Shown here: piece by piece, positions 11,453 to 23,208 of the stretch
How positions within the stretch are numbered: the first letter of the stretch is position 1
Layout: every line of letters starts with the position of its first letter
Origin: Acanthochlamys bracteata
Lineage: Eukaryota > Streptophyta > Magnoliopsida > Pandanales > Velloziaceae
Reading direction: 5' to 3'
DNA length: 64,000 nt
Assembly: GCA_019914995.1 (NCBI GenBank)
Contig: CM034134.1
Location: 5,774,463-5,838,462, forward strand
Position numbers and translations under genes: made by a program
The notes under the pieces: model-generated
The model's database searches: none
What the model was told of the DNA's origin: nothing
What the model saw: only the letters and a program-made list of their open reading frames with translations

Positions 11453-11929
11453 CAAAATGACCAAGTCACTTTTAATGTGTTTAAAGCGATGAAGCCTCCA
11501 TCCAATCATCATAATTGTCTTTGAATTGAGTTAGTGGACCAAATAGTGGCTGACACAGCCAAGGTAGTCCAACCAAGTGACCTTCTTACGGCTTGTAGTA
11601 TCCATGCTGAATCTATTTAGACAAAATGTGAAGAAATTAAGGCATGTGCTGACTACTTACAACTTTCATTGCCATATAGAAAAATGCCAAACATTGAGGT
11701 TCTTGCGAGACCTTCCAAAACAATTCTACACATCTGGAAACCTCGTACATTAGAGTTAAACCAACATAGAGATAAAAGATGAAGTCAAGTTATAGACTAT
11801 AAATAAAGCGGTTATTTGAATTTTTAAATTTGTTTTCTGTTTTGATTTCTCTTAAATTCTCATAAGTTTATAATGACAAGGAGAAACATGAGAAGTAGGC
11901 ATTTCCATGAAGAACATCAAGTGAGCAAG
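11453..11929. other. Interval between two LTRs
   Basis: No gene or repeat structure could be assigned. It is AT-rich and lies between the copia 5' LTR and the next LTR. Confidence 0.4.
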
Positions 11930-12424
11930 TGATACAGGTCGTCGGGAAGAAGAGGAAGAGCGTGGAAGTGATGGACCAACTGAGGGAGTGACAAGGATCA
12001 TCCACGCTGAAAAGTTACAAAGGCACTGAAGTGCCTAGTGGGCCTTGGGTGCAATGTCTAATGCACCCGAGTAAAATGCCTAAGCACAAGATGAGTTGCG
12101 CTTAGGCACTTTTCAAATTTTTGGCGCGGCGCCAAACGTTTGCCTAGACACAGTTTGGTTGTGCTCGGGCACTTTACCAAAAGTGCCAAACAGAAGCAGA
12201 GTCCAGTAGGGACTCTTAGTGTCAATTAGGATGAGGAGTCCATTAAGGACTCTTGTAGGGAAGAGTTGGAACATTAGGAGAATTCCAACTTAGTAATTCG
12301 TTAGTTATAAATAAGTAGCATAACCACAAAGAAAGGTATGCGAGTTTGATCAATAAAATTAGTTTTATTTCTTAGTCATCTTCCTAACTAGTAATGAGCT
12401 TCGATTTACACCCGAGGTGTATCA
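11930..12424 (+). repeat. LTR of a plus-strand retrotransposon (probably Ty3/gypsy)
   Basis: Begins TGATACAGG and ends GTGTATCA, a TGATAC/GTATCA inverted pair, 495 bp. It contains a TATAAATAAG promoter-like site (about 12306) and an AATAAAATTAG poly(A)-like site (about 12353). The primer-binding site at 12427 confirms the right border. Confidence 0.75.
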
Positions 12425-12443
12425 ACTTGGTACCAGAGCAGGT
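12425..12443 (+). other. Primer-binding site
   Basis: ACTTGGTACCAGAGCAGG follows the LTR. It is one base off the usual TGGTATCAGAGC complement of initiator tRNA-Met. Confidence 0.75.
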
Positions 12444-12507
12444 TTCATAAGGAAACGCCGTCCACCTACCCCCGATTCACCAAAGACACCGCAAGCAACC
12501 ATCACCA

Positions 12508-12962
12508 TGGTTGCAGGTAGTTCTTTGCAGTCACCATCAACTTCCGCCATATCCGTACGGGCCGACGACGAACCTAGCCTTCGTGACGAGATGCGAGGAT
12601 GTCTAGCAATATCGCTCAACTCACAGAACAAATGGCAATGGCAGTCATGGCTATGAACAAAAATCTGACGCAAGGGCAACAAGGACAGCAGTCAAAAGAT
12701 TCTAAAGAGGACTCTCAAGCAGCAATTCTGGAAGGCAGCGCATCTGTCATTCTTAAATCTGCTCAAGCGGCCTCAACACCAGTACCAGGTATCTCTAAAA
12801 CAACCTCAACTCACTGCCCTAATAATGTTGATAGCTACTGGCAACAAACAGTCCAGCAGGGAAGCCATCAGAACCACATTGGAAAAATGGGAAAATCGGC
12901 TTACTCACTACAAGCACCTCAGACTCAAACACACAGCCAACCAAATCAGACTAGCAACTATT
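12508..12962 (+). pseudogene. Retrotransposon gag, N-terminal fragment
   Basis: The ATG at 12508 opens MVAGSSLQSPSTSAISVRAD. After RGC a frameshift moves the reading into the frame open from 12599 (MSSNIAQLTEQMAMAVMAMN), followed by a Gln-rich stretch (KNLTQGQQGQQSKD). It is a typical low-complexity gag start with a coiled-coil-like IAQLTEQM segment. It ends at about 12962, where the LTR of the minus-strand gypsy element begins. Assignment to gypsy rather than copia rests on the LTR layout only. Confidence 0.6.
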
Positions 12963-12964
12963 AA

Positions 12965-14454
12965 TGTAGACAAAACAACTAAGAAAAACTCAGTGATTCT
13001 ATCTTAATCTATCCCGCAAGTGCACGGTTATCGTCTACCGTATAGCAGATAACGAGTTTGTTCCATAGAGATTATTGTTAACTCTAATTCAAGTTTTTAA
13101 CTAACAACAATTATGTTTGTGAAAGCTAATCAAAAGCGTATGAGAGCTAAGAACGAAAAGTAACACACGGATCGAGAAAACAGGTATACAAATAACTGGA
13201 ATTTTAGAATCCACCACTAATGCCTCTAGTTTAATCTTTAAATAAATATGATAATAGATATGATAATTGTGAAGACTTTGTACCTAACACTTTGTTCCAG
13301 TTTTTAGGTACGATTTCTAATTATGATTTTAACCTTGGTCCAGTATAAAATCACCTATCGCTAGTGACATTCTAACTTCTTGTTTAGAAATTACTAAAGA
13401 TGCATTAGATCCTGCGAAATCATAAATCATATAGTTGAATTCACTTTGGTCCAATAAATATTAACTACAGTTATTAATTTTGTAATTCAAAAACTATGGT
13501 TCCATTGGTCCTCGCAAACACAATTAATAAAATACTGTAAATATCAAATCCAATTTTGATCAGACATATAAATTTAATACCTAAGCATCTTTCCGTACAA
13601 GAATTAAAACTCATAATCAATCAAAAATCCATACATCACATAGTATTCAAGAAATAATTAAATTTATTAGAATTTCATCTTACCTCCAGTTCAGAGAGTT
13701 TAGCCACTCATATTAATAATACAAACAATAAAATTTATTGAGATAAACATAAAAGAGAAAGAAAATCAAATTTAAATGCTGCTGCCGTCCGTCGAGCTCT
13801 GTCCAACTCTCCGGCCTCCAATTTGTTCTCTATTGCCTCCCCTCTTTTTTTCTTCTTCTCGTTCTCTGGATCCTCTCTCTATCATCCATCCAGCTCTTCC
13901 TTTTATAATCCTCTCTAGTGCCAATTAAAAGAAAATTTCCTTTCGCAAATAATTCCTCAAAACCAGAGAAATTAAAAATTCCTTTTTACTGGAAAGATTG
14001 TAGCTGTGGCGTATCCCTCGCATCTGAAGATTTTTCGCCCCTCCAATCCACTTGAACGAGGACATCTCGTTCAGAAATTTCTGCAAAGATCTCGTTCTGC
14101 AAATTTCAATGTGGAAAGATTATATTGTAGATAGATTACCGAGATTTCATTCGGTCTCGTTTGAAACCGAATAAGGATGAAATTTTATTTGATGTTGATG
14201 GAGATGCTCTCCTTCATGGGAGTGGTTTAAGTCATAAGAAGATAAGATTTACTAAATAAGCATTGGGCTTAGCGACAATACAGCCCACTAACTTCTAATT
14301 TTCTTAATTTTCTTTGTACTGTTGTGCTCACTGATTTAGTTTTTCTTTTGCCTACACATACATAAACAAAGAATACATTAGCTCTTATGCATGCAAAACA
14401 TATTTAAATTCTGTCAAATATTTAATTAAAATCAATACAATAATGCGCTTATCA
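12965..14454 (-). repeat. 3' LTR of the gypsy element
   Basis: On the minus strand it begins TGATAAGCGCATTATTG (14454), preceded by a purine tract TTGGGGGTATT, and ends TTTTGTCTACA (12965), giving about 1490 bp. A TATAAAAGG box on the minus strand lies near 13900 and an AATAAA-like signal near 13730. The right border is firm; the left one rests on the TG/CA rule and on the gag break. Confidence 0.65.
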
Positions 14455-15715
14455 AATACCCCCAAGCTTAAAGCTTGCTAGTCCTCGAGCAAAATTATAA
14501 AAAATTATATATATATATTTCTTCCACAACTTATTCTAATAAATTTCAATTTCTTCGTGTAGCTTGATCAACCAAAATCTTTAAATAATAATGTAAGCAT
14601 AATAAACAAATTAACACCGCTTACAAACTCCCTTAAATGCACTATATAGTAATCAACTCAACTCAACCTCGCATTCAAAGACATATGCAATATACTAGAA
14701 GGAAGTTATAATTCAATATCCATAAATATGTTTAGAAATCATCTCCCCATTGCACATACAATTTTTAAAGATTCACCAAGTTATTTTAAATGTTGTAATG
14801 AATGAAGTCAAACTTAGGGAGTCGTCAAAATACAAAGTAACAAAGAGCACATTTAACTTCAAGAAGAACAAGGTATACTCAAGCATTGGCCCAATTTTGC
14901 GGCTCTTTTATTTTTTTAATTGTTTTTTCTTCACCATTGCACTTTACAATGTATACTCGAGCTTTTATTTTTATATATAAATGCTCTTTCTTTACCCTTG
15001 TGCTTTCCAAAAACTTTTTATAACTCTGTATCTCAACTATCCCTACGAATTGAAAACAAAACAAGACAACACAAAAAATACTAAAATCAATCTAAGCCTC
15101 ACATTGTATGGTGATAGATGTCATCACTCGCTATAGACTATGAAATCAAAATTCTCTATAAAATGTATTCAATTGCATTATCCAGAATGACAAGATTTTA
15201 TCAACTCAATTATATATAGTACTATATCAAGAAGAAAGTAGGCTTAGTTAATAAGAATATTATACGAACAAACTCAACAAGGATTCTAGTTTCAAAAGCC
15301 ATACTAGAAAGATAGTTCAAATTTATTATTGAAAAATGGATGATAGACTATCAATCGATGTTTATGCATAATTTTCTATCTCCACCTCAAGCTTAAATTC
15401 GACATTGTCCTCAATGGTGAAAGATAAAAATGAACAATGTATAAACAAAAGGGATATCAAAATTGAGGTGTAGGAAAGCTCCCTTGATTTTTACATAGCT
15501 CGAATCTTTGATCAGTTTCTCCATCAACTGCATCACAGCAACAAATCTTTACATCATAGTGATTCTTCTTTCTTTTTGAATCCTTAAAAAATAATAAACA
15601 TATCAAATCAAAACGAAAACAAAATCCTACAAAATTCAAATACTACTAGAGAGAAAGGCCTTGGGTTGCCTCTCAAGAAGCGCTAAACTTAACGTCTTCA
15701 GCCAGACGAAGTATT
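14455..15715 (-). other. Noncoding 3' region of the gypsy element
   Basis: Between the integrase stop and the 3' LTR. Only short shadow ORFs are seen. Long 3' untranslated segments, sometimes holding an env-like ORF, are usual in Athila elements; no such ORF is recognisable here. Confidence 0.5.
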
Positions 15716-15717
15716 TG

Positions 15718-17064
15718 TCAAATAGGATCGCAGAGTTGAAGAATTGGTTCAGTTTGCATTGCGAAGGTGGCCTCCAAGTATGGCTTCAAGCGATGCCCAT
15801 TGACCTTAAATTGTGCTCCACATTTGAGATCCTTGATTTCTATAGCTCCGTGTGGAAAGATTTCAACTATCTCATAAGGTCCATGCCATTTTGATTTTAG
15901 CTTTCCTGGACAGAGTTTCAAACGTGAGTTGAACAATAAAACTTTCATACCTGGAGTAAACTCTTTTCGTTGAATTGACTTGTCATGATAGGACTTTGTG
16001 CGTTCTTTATAAATCTTTGCATTCTCATAAGCCTCATTGTGAATTTTTTCTAACTCATTGAGTTGCAACTTTCTTTCATTCTCTGCATCCTTCATGTCAA
16101 AATTTAGCTTCTTGATAGCCCAATATGCATTGTGTTCAAGTTCCATAGGTAAATGACATGCTTTACCAAAAACAATACGACATGGACTCATCTCTATAGG
16201 TGTTATATATACTGTCCTGTAAGCTCATAAAGCATCATTAAGTTTTATTGCCCAATTTTTTCTTATGGTGTTCACAGTTTTCTCCAAAATATTCTTAATT
16301 TCTCTATTGCTAATTTCTGCTTGCCCTGAGGTTTGAGGGTGATATGGAGTGGGTACCTTATGAGTTATGCCATATTTTCTTAACAAAGCATCAAAAACTT
16401 TATTGCAAAAATGTTTACCACCATCATTAATGATTGCTCTAGGGGTTCCAAATATAGTGAAAATCATATTCTTCAAAAATTTGAGGACAATCTTATGATA
16501 ATTAGCTTTTGTAGCTTGATCCTCTACCCATTTAGATGCATAATCAATAGCAACAAGAATATAAGAATACCCGAAAGAGGAAGGGAATGGACCTATGAAG
16601 TCTATACCCAAACATCAAAGAGTTCTACAACCAAAATATTAGTCAAAGGCATCATTTTTCTCCTGCTAATGTTTCCTATTCTTTGCATCTGTCACAATTA
16701 GAACAAAAGTTAAATGCATCTTTAAATAAAGTGGGCCAAAAGAAACCTGATTGAATGACTTTATGGGCTGTTTTTTTAGCACCAAAATGACCTCCACATG
16801 CTAACTCATAGCTATGCCTTAGAATGTTTTCTTATTCATCCTCAGAAATAAATCTTCTAATGATTTGGTCCAGACAGTGCTTAAACAAATAGGATTATCC
16901 CAATAATAGTGCTTCACCATGGACAAAAATCTCTTATTTTTCTGAAAAGACAAATTATTTCTAATTACACCACTAGTAAGATAATTGACAAAATCAGCAT
17001 ACCAAGGTTCTTTATAAGTAATGGAAAGAAGTTGTTCATCTAAAAAAGAATCATTTAGAGACAT
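15718..17064 (-). pseudogene. Gypsy integrase
   Basis: The part 16819-17064 holds the linker and N-terminal zinc region (PWYADFVNYL, KHYYWDNP). The core 16225-16611 reads [37 protein letters not shown] and [11 protein letters not shown]. The expected Asp, Asp and Glu positions are represented, though the usual SDGG/SDRG box is NDGG. The C-terminal part 15718-16191 reads SPCRIVFGKACHLPMELEH and a KSKWHGPYEIVEIFPHG segment, and ends at a proper stop. Breaks at about 16200 and 16620 separate the parts. Confidence 0.85.
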
Positions 17065-17162
17065 GTCGTCTCTTTCTCTTGATCTTCAATCACGATACGA
17101 AAAAGATGGTCTGCTACCACATTCTCGCTTCCTTTCTTATCTTTAACCTCCAAGTCAAACTC

Positions 17163-17552
17163 TTATAGCAATAAGATCCATCGAATCAACCTAGGCTTAG
17201 CATCTTTTTTAGTCAACAAATATTTAAGAGCAGCATGGTCAGTAAATACAATAACTTTAGAACAGAAAATATATAGACGAAATTTTTTTAAAGCAAACAC
17301 CACAGCAAGCAACTCTTTTTCTGTTGTTGAATAATTAAATTGTGCATCATTCAAAGTCTTGCTAGCATAATATATAACTTGTGGCAGTTTATCAATTCGT
17401 TGACCAAGCACTATACCAATAGCATAATTTGAAGCATCACACATCAATTCAAATGGTAAATTCCAGTCGGGAGCAGTGATTATGGGAGCAGTAGTTAAGA
17501 CATGTTTCAAATTGTTGAATGCATCCAAATAATTTTTATCAAAATCAAACAC
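17163..17552 (-). pseudogene. Gypsy RNase H
   Basis: An open stretch of 129 codons. It reads [54 protein letters not shown] and [12 protein letters not shown], the D, E and D signature positions of gypsy RNase H. The stop follows RLIRWILLL. It is separated from RT by a damaged stretch. Confidence 0.85.
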
Positions 17553-17779
17553 AGCATCCTTAGTCCATAAATCACATAGGGAACTAGTTATTTTAGAAAA
17601 ATCCTTAATGAATCTTATATAAAAACAGCATGGCCTAAGAAACTTCTAATACCTTTTACTGAAGTAGGGGGAGGTAGATTTTTTATAATTTCAATTTTTG
17701 CTCTATCCTCCTCAATTGCTTTACTAGAAACCACATGTCCTAACACAATTCCTTGTCTAACCATGAAATGACATTTTTC

Positions 17780-18481
17780 CTAATTCAAAACCAAATTCTT
17801 TTCTTCACATTTAGATAAAACCAATTTCAAATTATCAAGGCCACCATCAAAAGAAGATCCAAAAACTGAAAAGTCATCTATAAATACCTTAATGATTCTC
17901 TCTACCATATCAGAAAATATAGCCATCATGCATCTTTGAAATGTTGTTGGAGCATTACACAAACCAAAAGGCATCTTCCTATAGCAAAAGTACTAAATAG
18001 ATAAGTGAAAGTTGTCTTCTCTTCGTCTTTCGGAGCAATTGGAATTTGCTTATAATCTGAAAAACCATCAAGAAAATAATAATGTGAGTGTCCAGCTAAA
18101 CGTTCAAGCATTTATCAATGAAAGGTAAAAAAAATGATTTTTTCTTGTTGAAGAATTTAACTTCTTATAATCAATACAAACACGCCATCCCGTAGTTGTT
18201 CTTGTAGGGATCAATTCATTATTCTCATTTTTAACTACTGTTACCGTAGATTTCTTAGGTATTACTTGCACACGACTAACCCATCTACTATCAGAGATTG
18301 GATAGATTACTTCTACATCAGACAGTTTTAAAATTTCAGTTCTAACAACCTCTTTCATATTAGGATTTAATCTCCTTTGACTTTCACGTATAGGCCTGGC
18401 ATCATCCTCCATTAAAATTCTATGCATCCACATCACAGGATTAATACATTTTATGTCAGCTATTATCCAACCTATTGTCAC
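17780..18481 (-). pseudogene. Gypsy reverse transcriptase
   Basis: Three overlapping frames. 18104-18481 has YPISDSRWVSRVQVIPKK and WRVCIDYKKLNSSTRK. 17926-18111 has LAGHSHYYFLDGFSDY. 17780-17974 has MPFGLCNAPTTFQRCMM and VFIDDFSVFGSSF. FIDDFS is the catalytic box (the Y-x-DD position). At least two frameshifts lie near 17985 and 18107. Confidence 0.85.
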
Positions 18482-18514
18482 CCTATGTTCTCTTAGGATA
18501 CTAATGAGACTCTC

Positions 18515-19315
18515 CTATTCTCTAACTGTAAGATCTGAAGATATGATGACTGGGAGGGTTTCATTATTACCTAAAAATGCATATTTTAGATGTTCAAGCA
18601 ATGGTTTGAGTTCTAACTTAGGAAGGAGTATAGTAGATGGCTCTATCATTATTTTGTTCATCTCTAAAGGTTCAAATGAGGCTCTATAAGTAGGTTGAAT
18701 TAGTTTTAACACATTTAGGGCAGCAAGCATATCATTAGAATTATCACTATCTCCCACATCTAAAGTTAATGCTGCTTCAAAATTATCCTTACATTTTTCC
18801 TGCAAAACAACAGAATCTATTAGTGGATCTAATAAATCAACAGAAAAGCAAGAATTTGACAAAATAGAAGGATGTTTTAAAGCATCAAATATTTTGAATT
18901 TAACGGTTTCACTCAATACTGTCATTGTGAGGGTGCCTTTCTTCACATTGATACACATTTCTATAGTAGCCATAAACGGACGACCAAGAAGAATAGGAAT
19001 CTCACGATCACTTCTCAAGTTTTCCTCCATGTCTAAAACAATGAAATCTACAGGAAGAATTAATTTGTCAACTTGAACTAAAACTTTCTCTATAATACCT
19101 GTGGGGTGCTGTATGGAATGGTCAGTAAGCTCGAGACGTGCTGTGGTCTTCTTTATGCCTTCTAAATCCAGCTCTTTGTAGATAGAAAATGGCATCAGGT
19201 TGATGCTTGCCCCTAGGTCCAACATAGCACGTCCAACTCTCTTGGCACCAATAGTGATAGGAATATCAAAACTACCTAGGTCATCAAGCTTAGGTGGAAG
19301 CTTGCTTTTCAACAC
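18515..19315 (-). pseudogene. Gypsy aspartic protease region
   Basis: An open frame of 266 codons. KLPPKLDDLGSFDIPITIG leads to the catalytic motif AMLDLGASINLMPFSIYKEL, then PVDFIVLDMEE and PILLGRPFMAT, all typical of the Athila/Tat protease. A variable linker follows toward RT. This is the best preserved part of the element. Confidence 0.85.
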
Positions 19316-19320
19316 TGCAC

Positions 19321-19925
19321 TTACATTCTTGTTTCTTCTTCGTTTGGTGCAAATTTGAGTATGTGAGCCTTCAAATTTTTAATGAATTTTCCATATGCTG
19401 GTATTTGTTCAATCACATCAACCAAAGGAAGGTTAATATGCACCTTACTTAACATATCATAAATATCTTGAAATTGCTTATCATATTTATTTTGCTTTAA
19501 CAGGCCCGGAAATGGTGTAGGAGGCGTATAACGATCAACCGCCTTGTGCAGTGTAAAAGGATGATGAGCAGATTCCTTTCCGTGGTGTTGATCACTCTCA
19601 GATGGTGATGACTCCAGCATTTTTTCTATTAATCCAGATTTGTCCAGCTCCTACTTTTCATCACCTGCAACTACACTTTCATCAGAAACATAAACTTTAT
19701 CGTCATTATTAATAAGCTTACCCGATCTTAATTGAATGGCTTTTGCTTGTTCATTATTTCGTGGGTTGATGTTAGGTTGACTAGGTAACTTACTCGGCTC
19801 TCTTTGACTCAAAGCTTGAGCATTTTGACTTACCTGATCTTCAAGCTTTTGTTGACCAACTGCTAACTGTCTTACCAAATCCTCCAACGAAGTCGATGGC
19901 TTTGGTTGAGGTGGAGTTGGTGTTG
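19321..19925 (-). pseudogene. Gypsy gag, C-terminal remnant
   Basis: The frame 19651-19887 reads LVRQLAVGQQKLEDQVSQN and AKAIQLRSGKL. The frame 19321-19620 reads DRYTPPTPFPGLLK and DIYDMLSKVHINLPLVDVI. These belong to the gag region before the protease in Athila-like elements. Sequence toward the gag N-terminus (PPQPKPSTS) runs to about 19925 and then stops at the tandem array. Confidence 0.75.
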
Positions 19926-19930
19926 TTGAT

Positions 19931-21573
19931 CAGTATATATTTGGAGGCTAGCGTACATAATAATCTATCTTAGCTCCTGATGCCAACTTCAACCAAATTT
20001 AGGAGTCTACAGAGTTGTTTTTTTGTCCGTGTCGTTTTTGGGATTTTCTAATGCTGCAAGACATCCATCTTGAGCACATTTTATGATTCCTCCGTAGTTA
20101 GTGACTCAAGAGAAAATGTTATTTCAGTTTTCTATATTACCGTCTGTTTAGAAATTCAAGTGTTCTTAGCATATGCTCTATCTTTAAGGAACTTGTTGTC
20201 GAACTTAGTGATCTGTGTCGTGTTCTTCAATAATTCGGTTGAATTTCTAAAATTGAACGACATTATACTATTTGATTTCAAAACGTGGCATCTTATTTTC
20301 ATAACAAATAACTGTCAAGATAATCATAACCGTAACTTTTACAATTCGCATGTATATCACTATTAGTATTTCTACTCTTCTTATCGTTTGCTTCACAAGA
20401 ATTTGTCTCCTCATAAAACAATTCGAAAGTCATTTTTCTGGAAAGATGTGTAGTGTTTTTATGGGATAAAGCGCTCTTAAAAAAACTAACCCGTGTCTTG
20501 AGTGTAAGAATATATATATGGAATGCATATTCTAATCGGAACATTTTCGATTCTAGTCAAGCGTTTTGGTAATGGTAATCGTGTCTCGGCTCTCTCGTTA
20601 CTACATCTCTACACTTTCTGTTTTGAACCACGATCATCGTTTTACCTTCGATTGCAAATTTCAATCCAATGTTCAAACGATGAGCTTTTTACAACTAGTT
20701 ATTTCCTTGCATTGGCGACGCAATTACTTGGATGAATATGTCGTCTCATTTTATTTAACAAACGTAAGTTTAGTGTTTTAGATGCTATAAGGTATTCAAT
20801 TGGTATTTACGATTTCGCTCAAATGATTTGACAAGAACGTATAATTGACTATAAAGTTGTAATTGTCGTAAATGCACTAATCTTGATCGAACAGTTTTTC
20901 AGTTCCAACCTCAAGTAGCTAAAAGAAATGCTTTGAAGCAATCGAGTTGAATCTAGATGTATCATGTAAAGCCATACGTTGTTCCGATTGTATTACAAAT
21001 ACTTTAGAACTAGATAATAGTACTCTATGAAAAATATTTATTAATTTAGCATTCTTCTTTCTAGATTAGTAAGAGCTCGTTGTATTTGTGTACAACAAAT
21101 AGGCCTAAACGGAAGACCGTGGTCGATCGTACAATCTCTACATTCATGGTCAGTGCACTTTATAAGTTTAATATATTAGCCATGGTCAGTGGTTCGATGA
21201 TATCATAACTAGTTAATATATTTGTTGCATCAAGTTCTCGCATGATCGTTTATCGATTTTAGGTGATCCCCAACTCTCCTAAAATTGAAATACGATCATA
21301 GGAAATTCTGTAAAAAAAATTTTCCAAATGTTTTATTTCTTAAAGATCTTTGTTGATCTTTACGTCGATTTCCTTCCTTTTCTTATAAACCGAGTATGGA
21401 TGCTATCAGCTTCTAAATAAGAAATAATCAATGGGCGGGACTAGCAAAAACCCCACTCTACAAGGTACCATTGCTGATAAGAACGACTCTAATATGCATG
21501 GCGGTGGTAAGAAAGCGTTGAGTTAAGCTTTTACTCGTACTCACGATGCTTCGGATCAACCACCTTCCTTTTT
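19931..21573 (+). repeat. Array unit 1 (subtype A, 1643 bp)
   Basis: First unit, joined directly to the gypsy gag remnant. It contains the shared short ORF (20070-20366) with VVSDSRENVISVFYIT and the shared frame starting MHILIGTF (20523-20735). The strand is nominal and follows these ORFs. Confidence 0.9.
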
Positions 21574-23208
21574 CAGTATATATTTGGAGGCTACCGTCTA
21601 TAAAAATCTATCTTAGCACTTGATGCCAACTTCAACCAAATTTAGGAGTTTACAGAGTTGTTTTCTTTGTCCTTGTGCTTTTTGATATTTTCTAATGCTG
21701 TAAGACATTCATCTTGAGGACATTTTATGATTACTCCGTAGTAAGTGACTCAACAGAAAATGTTATTTCAGTTTTGTATATTACCGCCTCTTTAGAAATT
21801 GCAGTGTTCTTACCGTATGCTCTATCTACAAGGAACTTGTTATCGAACTTAGTGATCTATGTAGTGTTCTTCAATAATTCGATTGAATTTCTAATATTGT
21901 ATGACATTATACTATTTGATCTCTAAATGTGGCATCTGATTTTTATAACAAGTAACTGTCAACATAATCATAACTGTAACTTGTACAATTCGCATGTATA
22001 TCACTATTAGTATTTCTATTGTTCTTACTGTTTGCGTCACAAGAACTTGTCTCCTCATAAAACATTTCGCAAGTCATTTTTCTGGAAAGATGTGTAGTGT
22101 TTTTATGGGATAAAGCGTTTTTAAAAAGCTACCCTGTGTCTTGAGTATAAGAATATATATGCAATGCATATTCTAATCGGAACATTTGCGATTCTAGTCA
22201 AGCGTTTTCGTGTCTCGGCTCTCTCGTTATTAAAGCTCTACACTTTCTGTTTTGAACCACGGTCATCGTTTTACCTTCGATTGCAAATTTCAATCCATTG
22301 TTCGAACGATGAGCTTTTAAAATCAATTATTTCTTTGTTTTGGCGCCACAATTACTTGGATGAGGAAGCTCCGTTATCATTTTTTTTTTAACAATCATAC
22401 GTTTAGCGTTTTAGTTGCTATAAGGTATTCAATTGGTATTTTATGTTTCCGCTCTTAGGATTTGGTAAAAACCTGCAATTGACTATAAGGTTCTAATTGT
22501 CAGAAATTCACTAGTCTTGATCAAACAGTTTTTCAGTTCCAATCTCAAGTAGCTAAAACAAAATGCTTTAAAGCAATCGAGTTGAATGTTGATGTATCAT
22601 GTAACGCCATACGTTGTTCCCATTGTATTACAAATACTTTAGAACTAGATAATAGTACTCTATGAAAAATATTAATTATTTTAGCATTCTTCTTCCTGCA
22701 TTAGTAAGAGCTCGTTGTATTCGTGTACAATAAATAGGCTTAAACGGAAGACCGTGGTCGATCGTACAATCTCTGGCTTCATGGGCAGTGCACTTTGTAA
22801 GTTTAAGATATTAGCCATCGTCAATGGCTCGATGATATCATAACTAGTTAATATATTTGTTGCATCAAGTTGTTGTATGATCGTTTATCGATTTTAAGTG
22901 ATCACCAACTCTTCTAAAATTGAAATACGAATGTAGAAAATTTTGGAAAAAATGTTTTACAAATGCTTTATTTCTTAAAGATCTTTGTTGATCTTTACGT
23001 CGGTTTTCTTCCTTTTTTTGTAAACCGAGTATGGATCCTATCAAATTCTAAATAAGAAATCATCAATGGGCAGGACTACAAAAAGCCCCTCTCTATAAGA
23101 TACCATCGGTGATAAGAACGACTCTAATATGCATAGCGGTGGTAAGAAAGCATTGAGTTACGCTTTCACTCGTACTCACGTTGCTTCGGATAAAACACCT
23201 TCTTTTTT
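21574..23208 (+). repeat. Array unit 2 (subtype A, 1635 bp)
   Basis: Same order of blocks as unit 1. The region 22530-22660 keeps an open run starting FQFQSQVAKTKCFKAIELN and ending in a CxxC-bearing IRCSHCITNT stretch. Confidence 0.9.

Larger units (their letters stand above)
12965..19930 (-). mobile_element. Athila-like Ty3/gypsy retrotransposon, 5'-truncated
   Basis: Read on the minus strand: gag C-terminal part (19887-19321), protease (19315-18515), RT (18481-17780), RNase H (17552-17163), integrase (17064-15718), a 1.2-kb noncoding stretch, and a long 3' LTR (14454-12965). RT before integrase defines Ty3/gypsy. The protease with DLGASINLMP and the integrase with GKACHLP fit the Athila/Tat non-chromovirus branch. 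The 5' LTR and gag N-terminus are missing because the sequence switches to the 1.63-kb tandem array at 19930/19931. Many stops are present. Confidence 0.85.
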
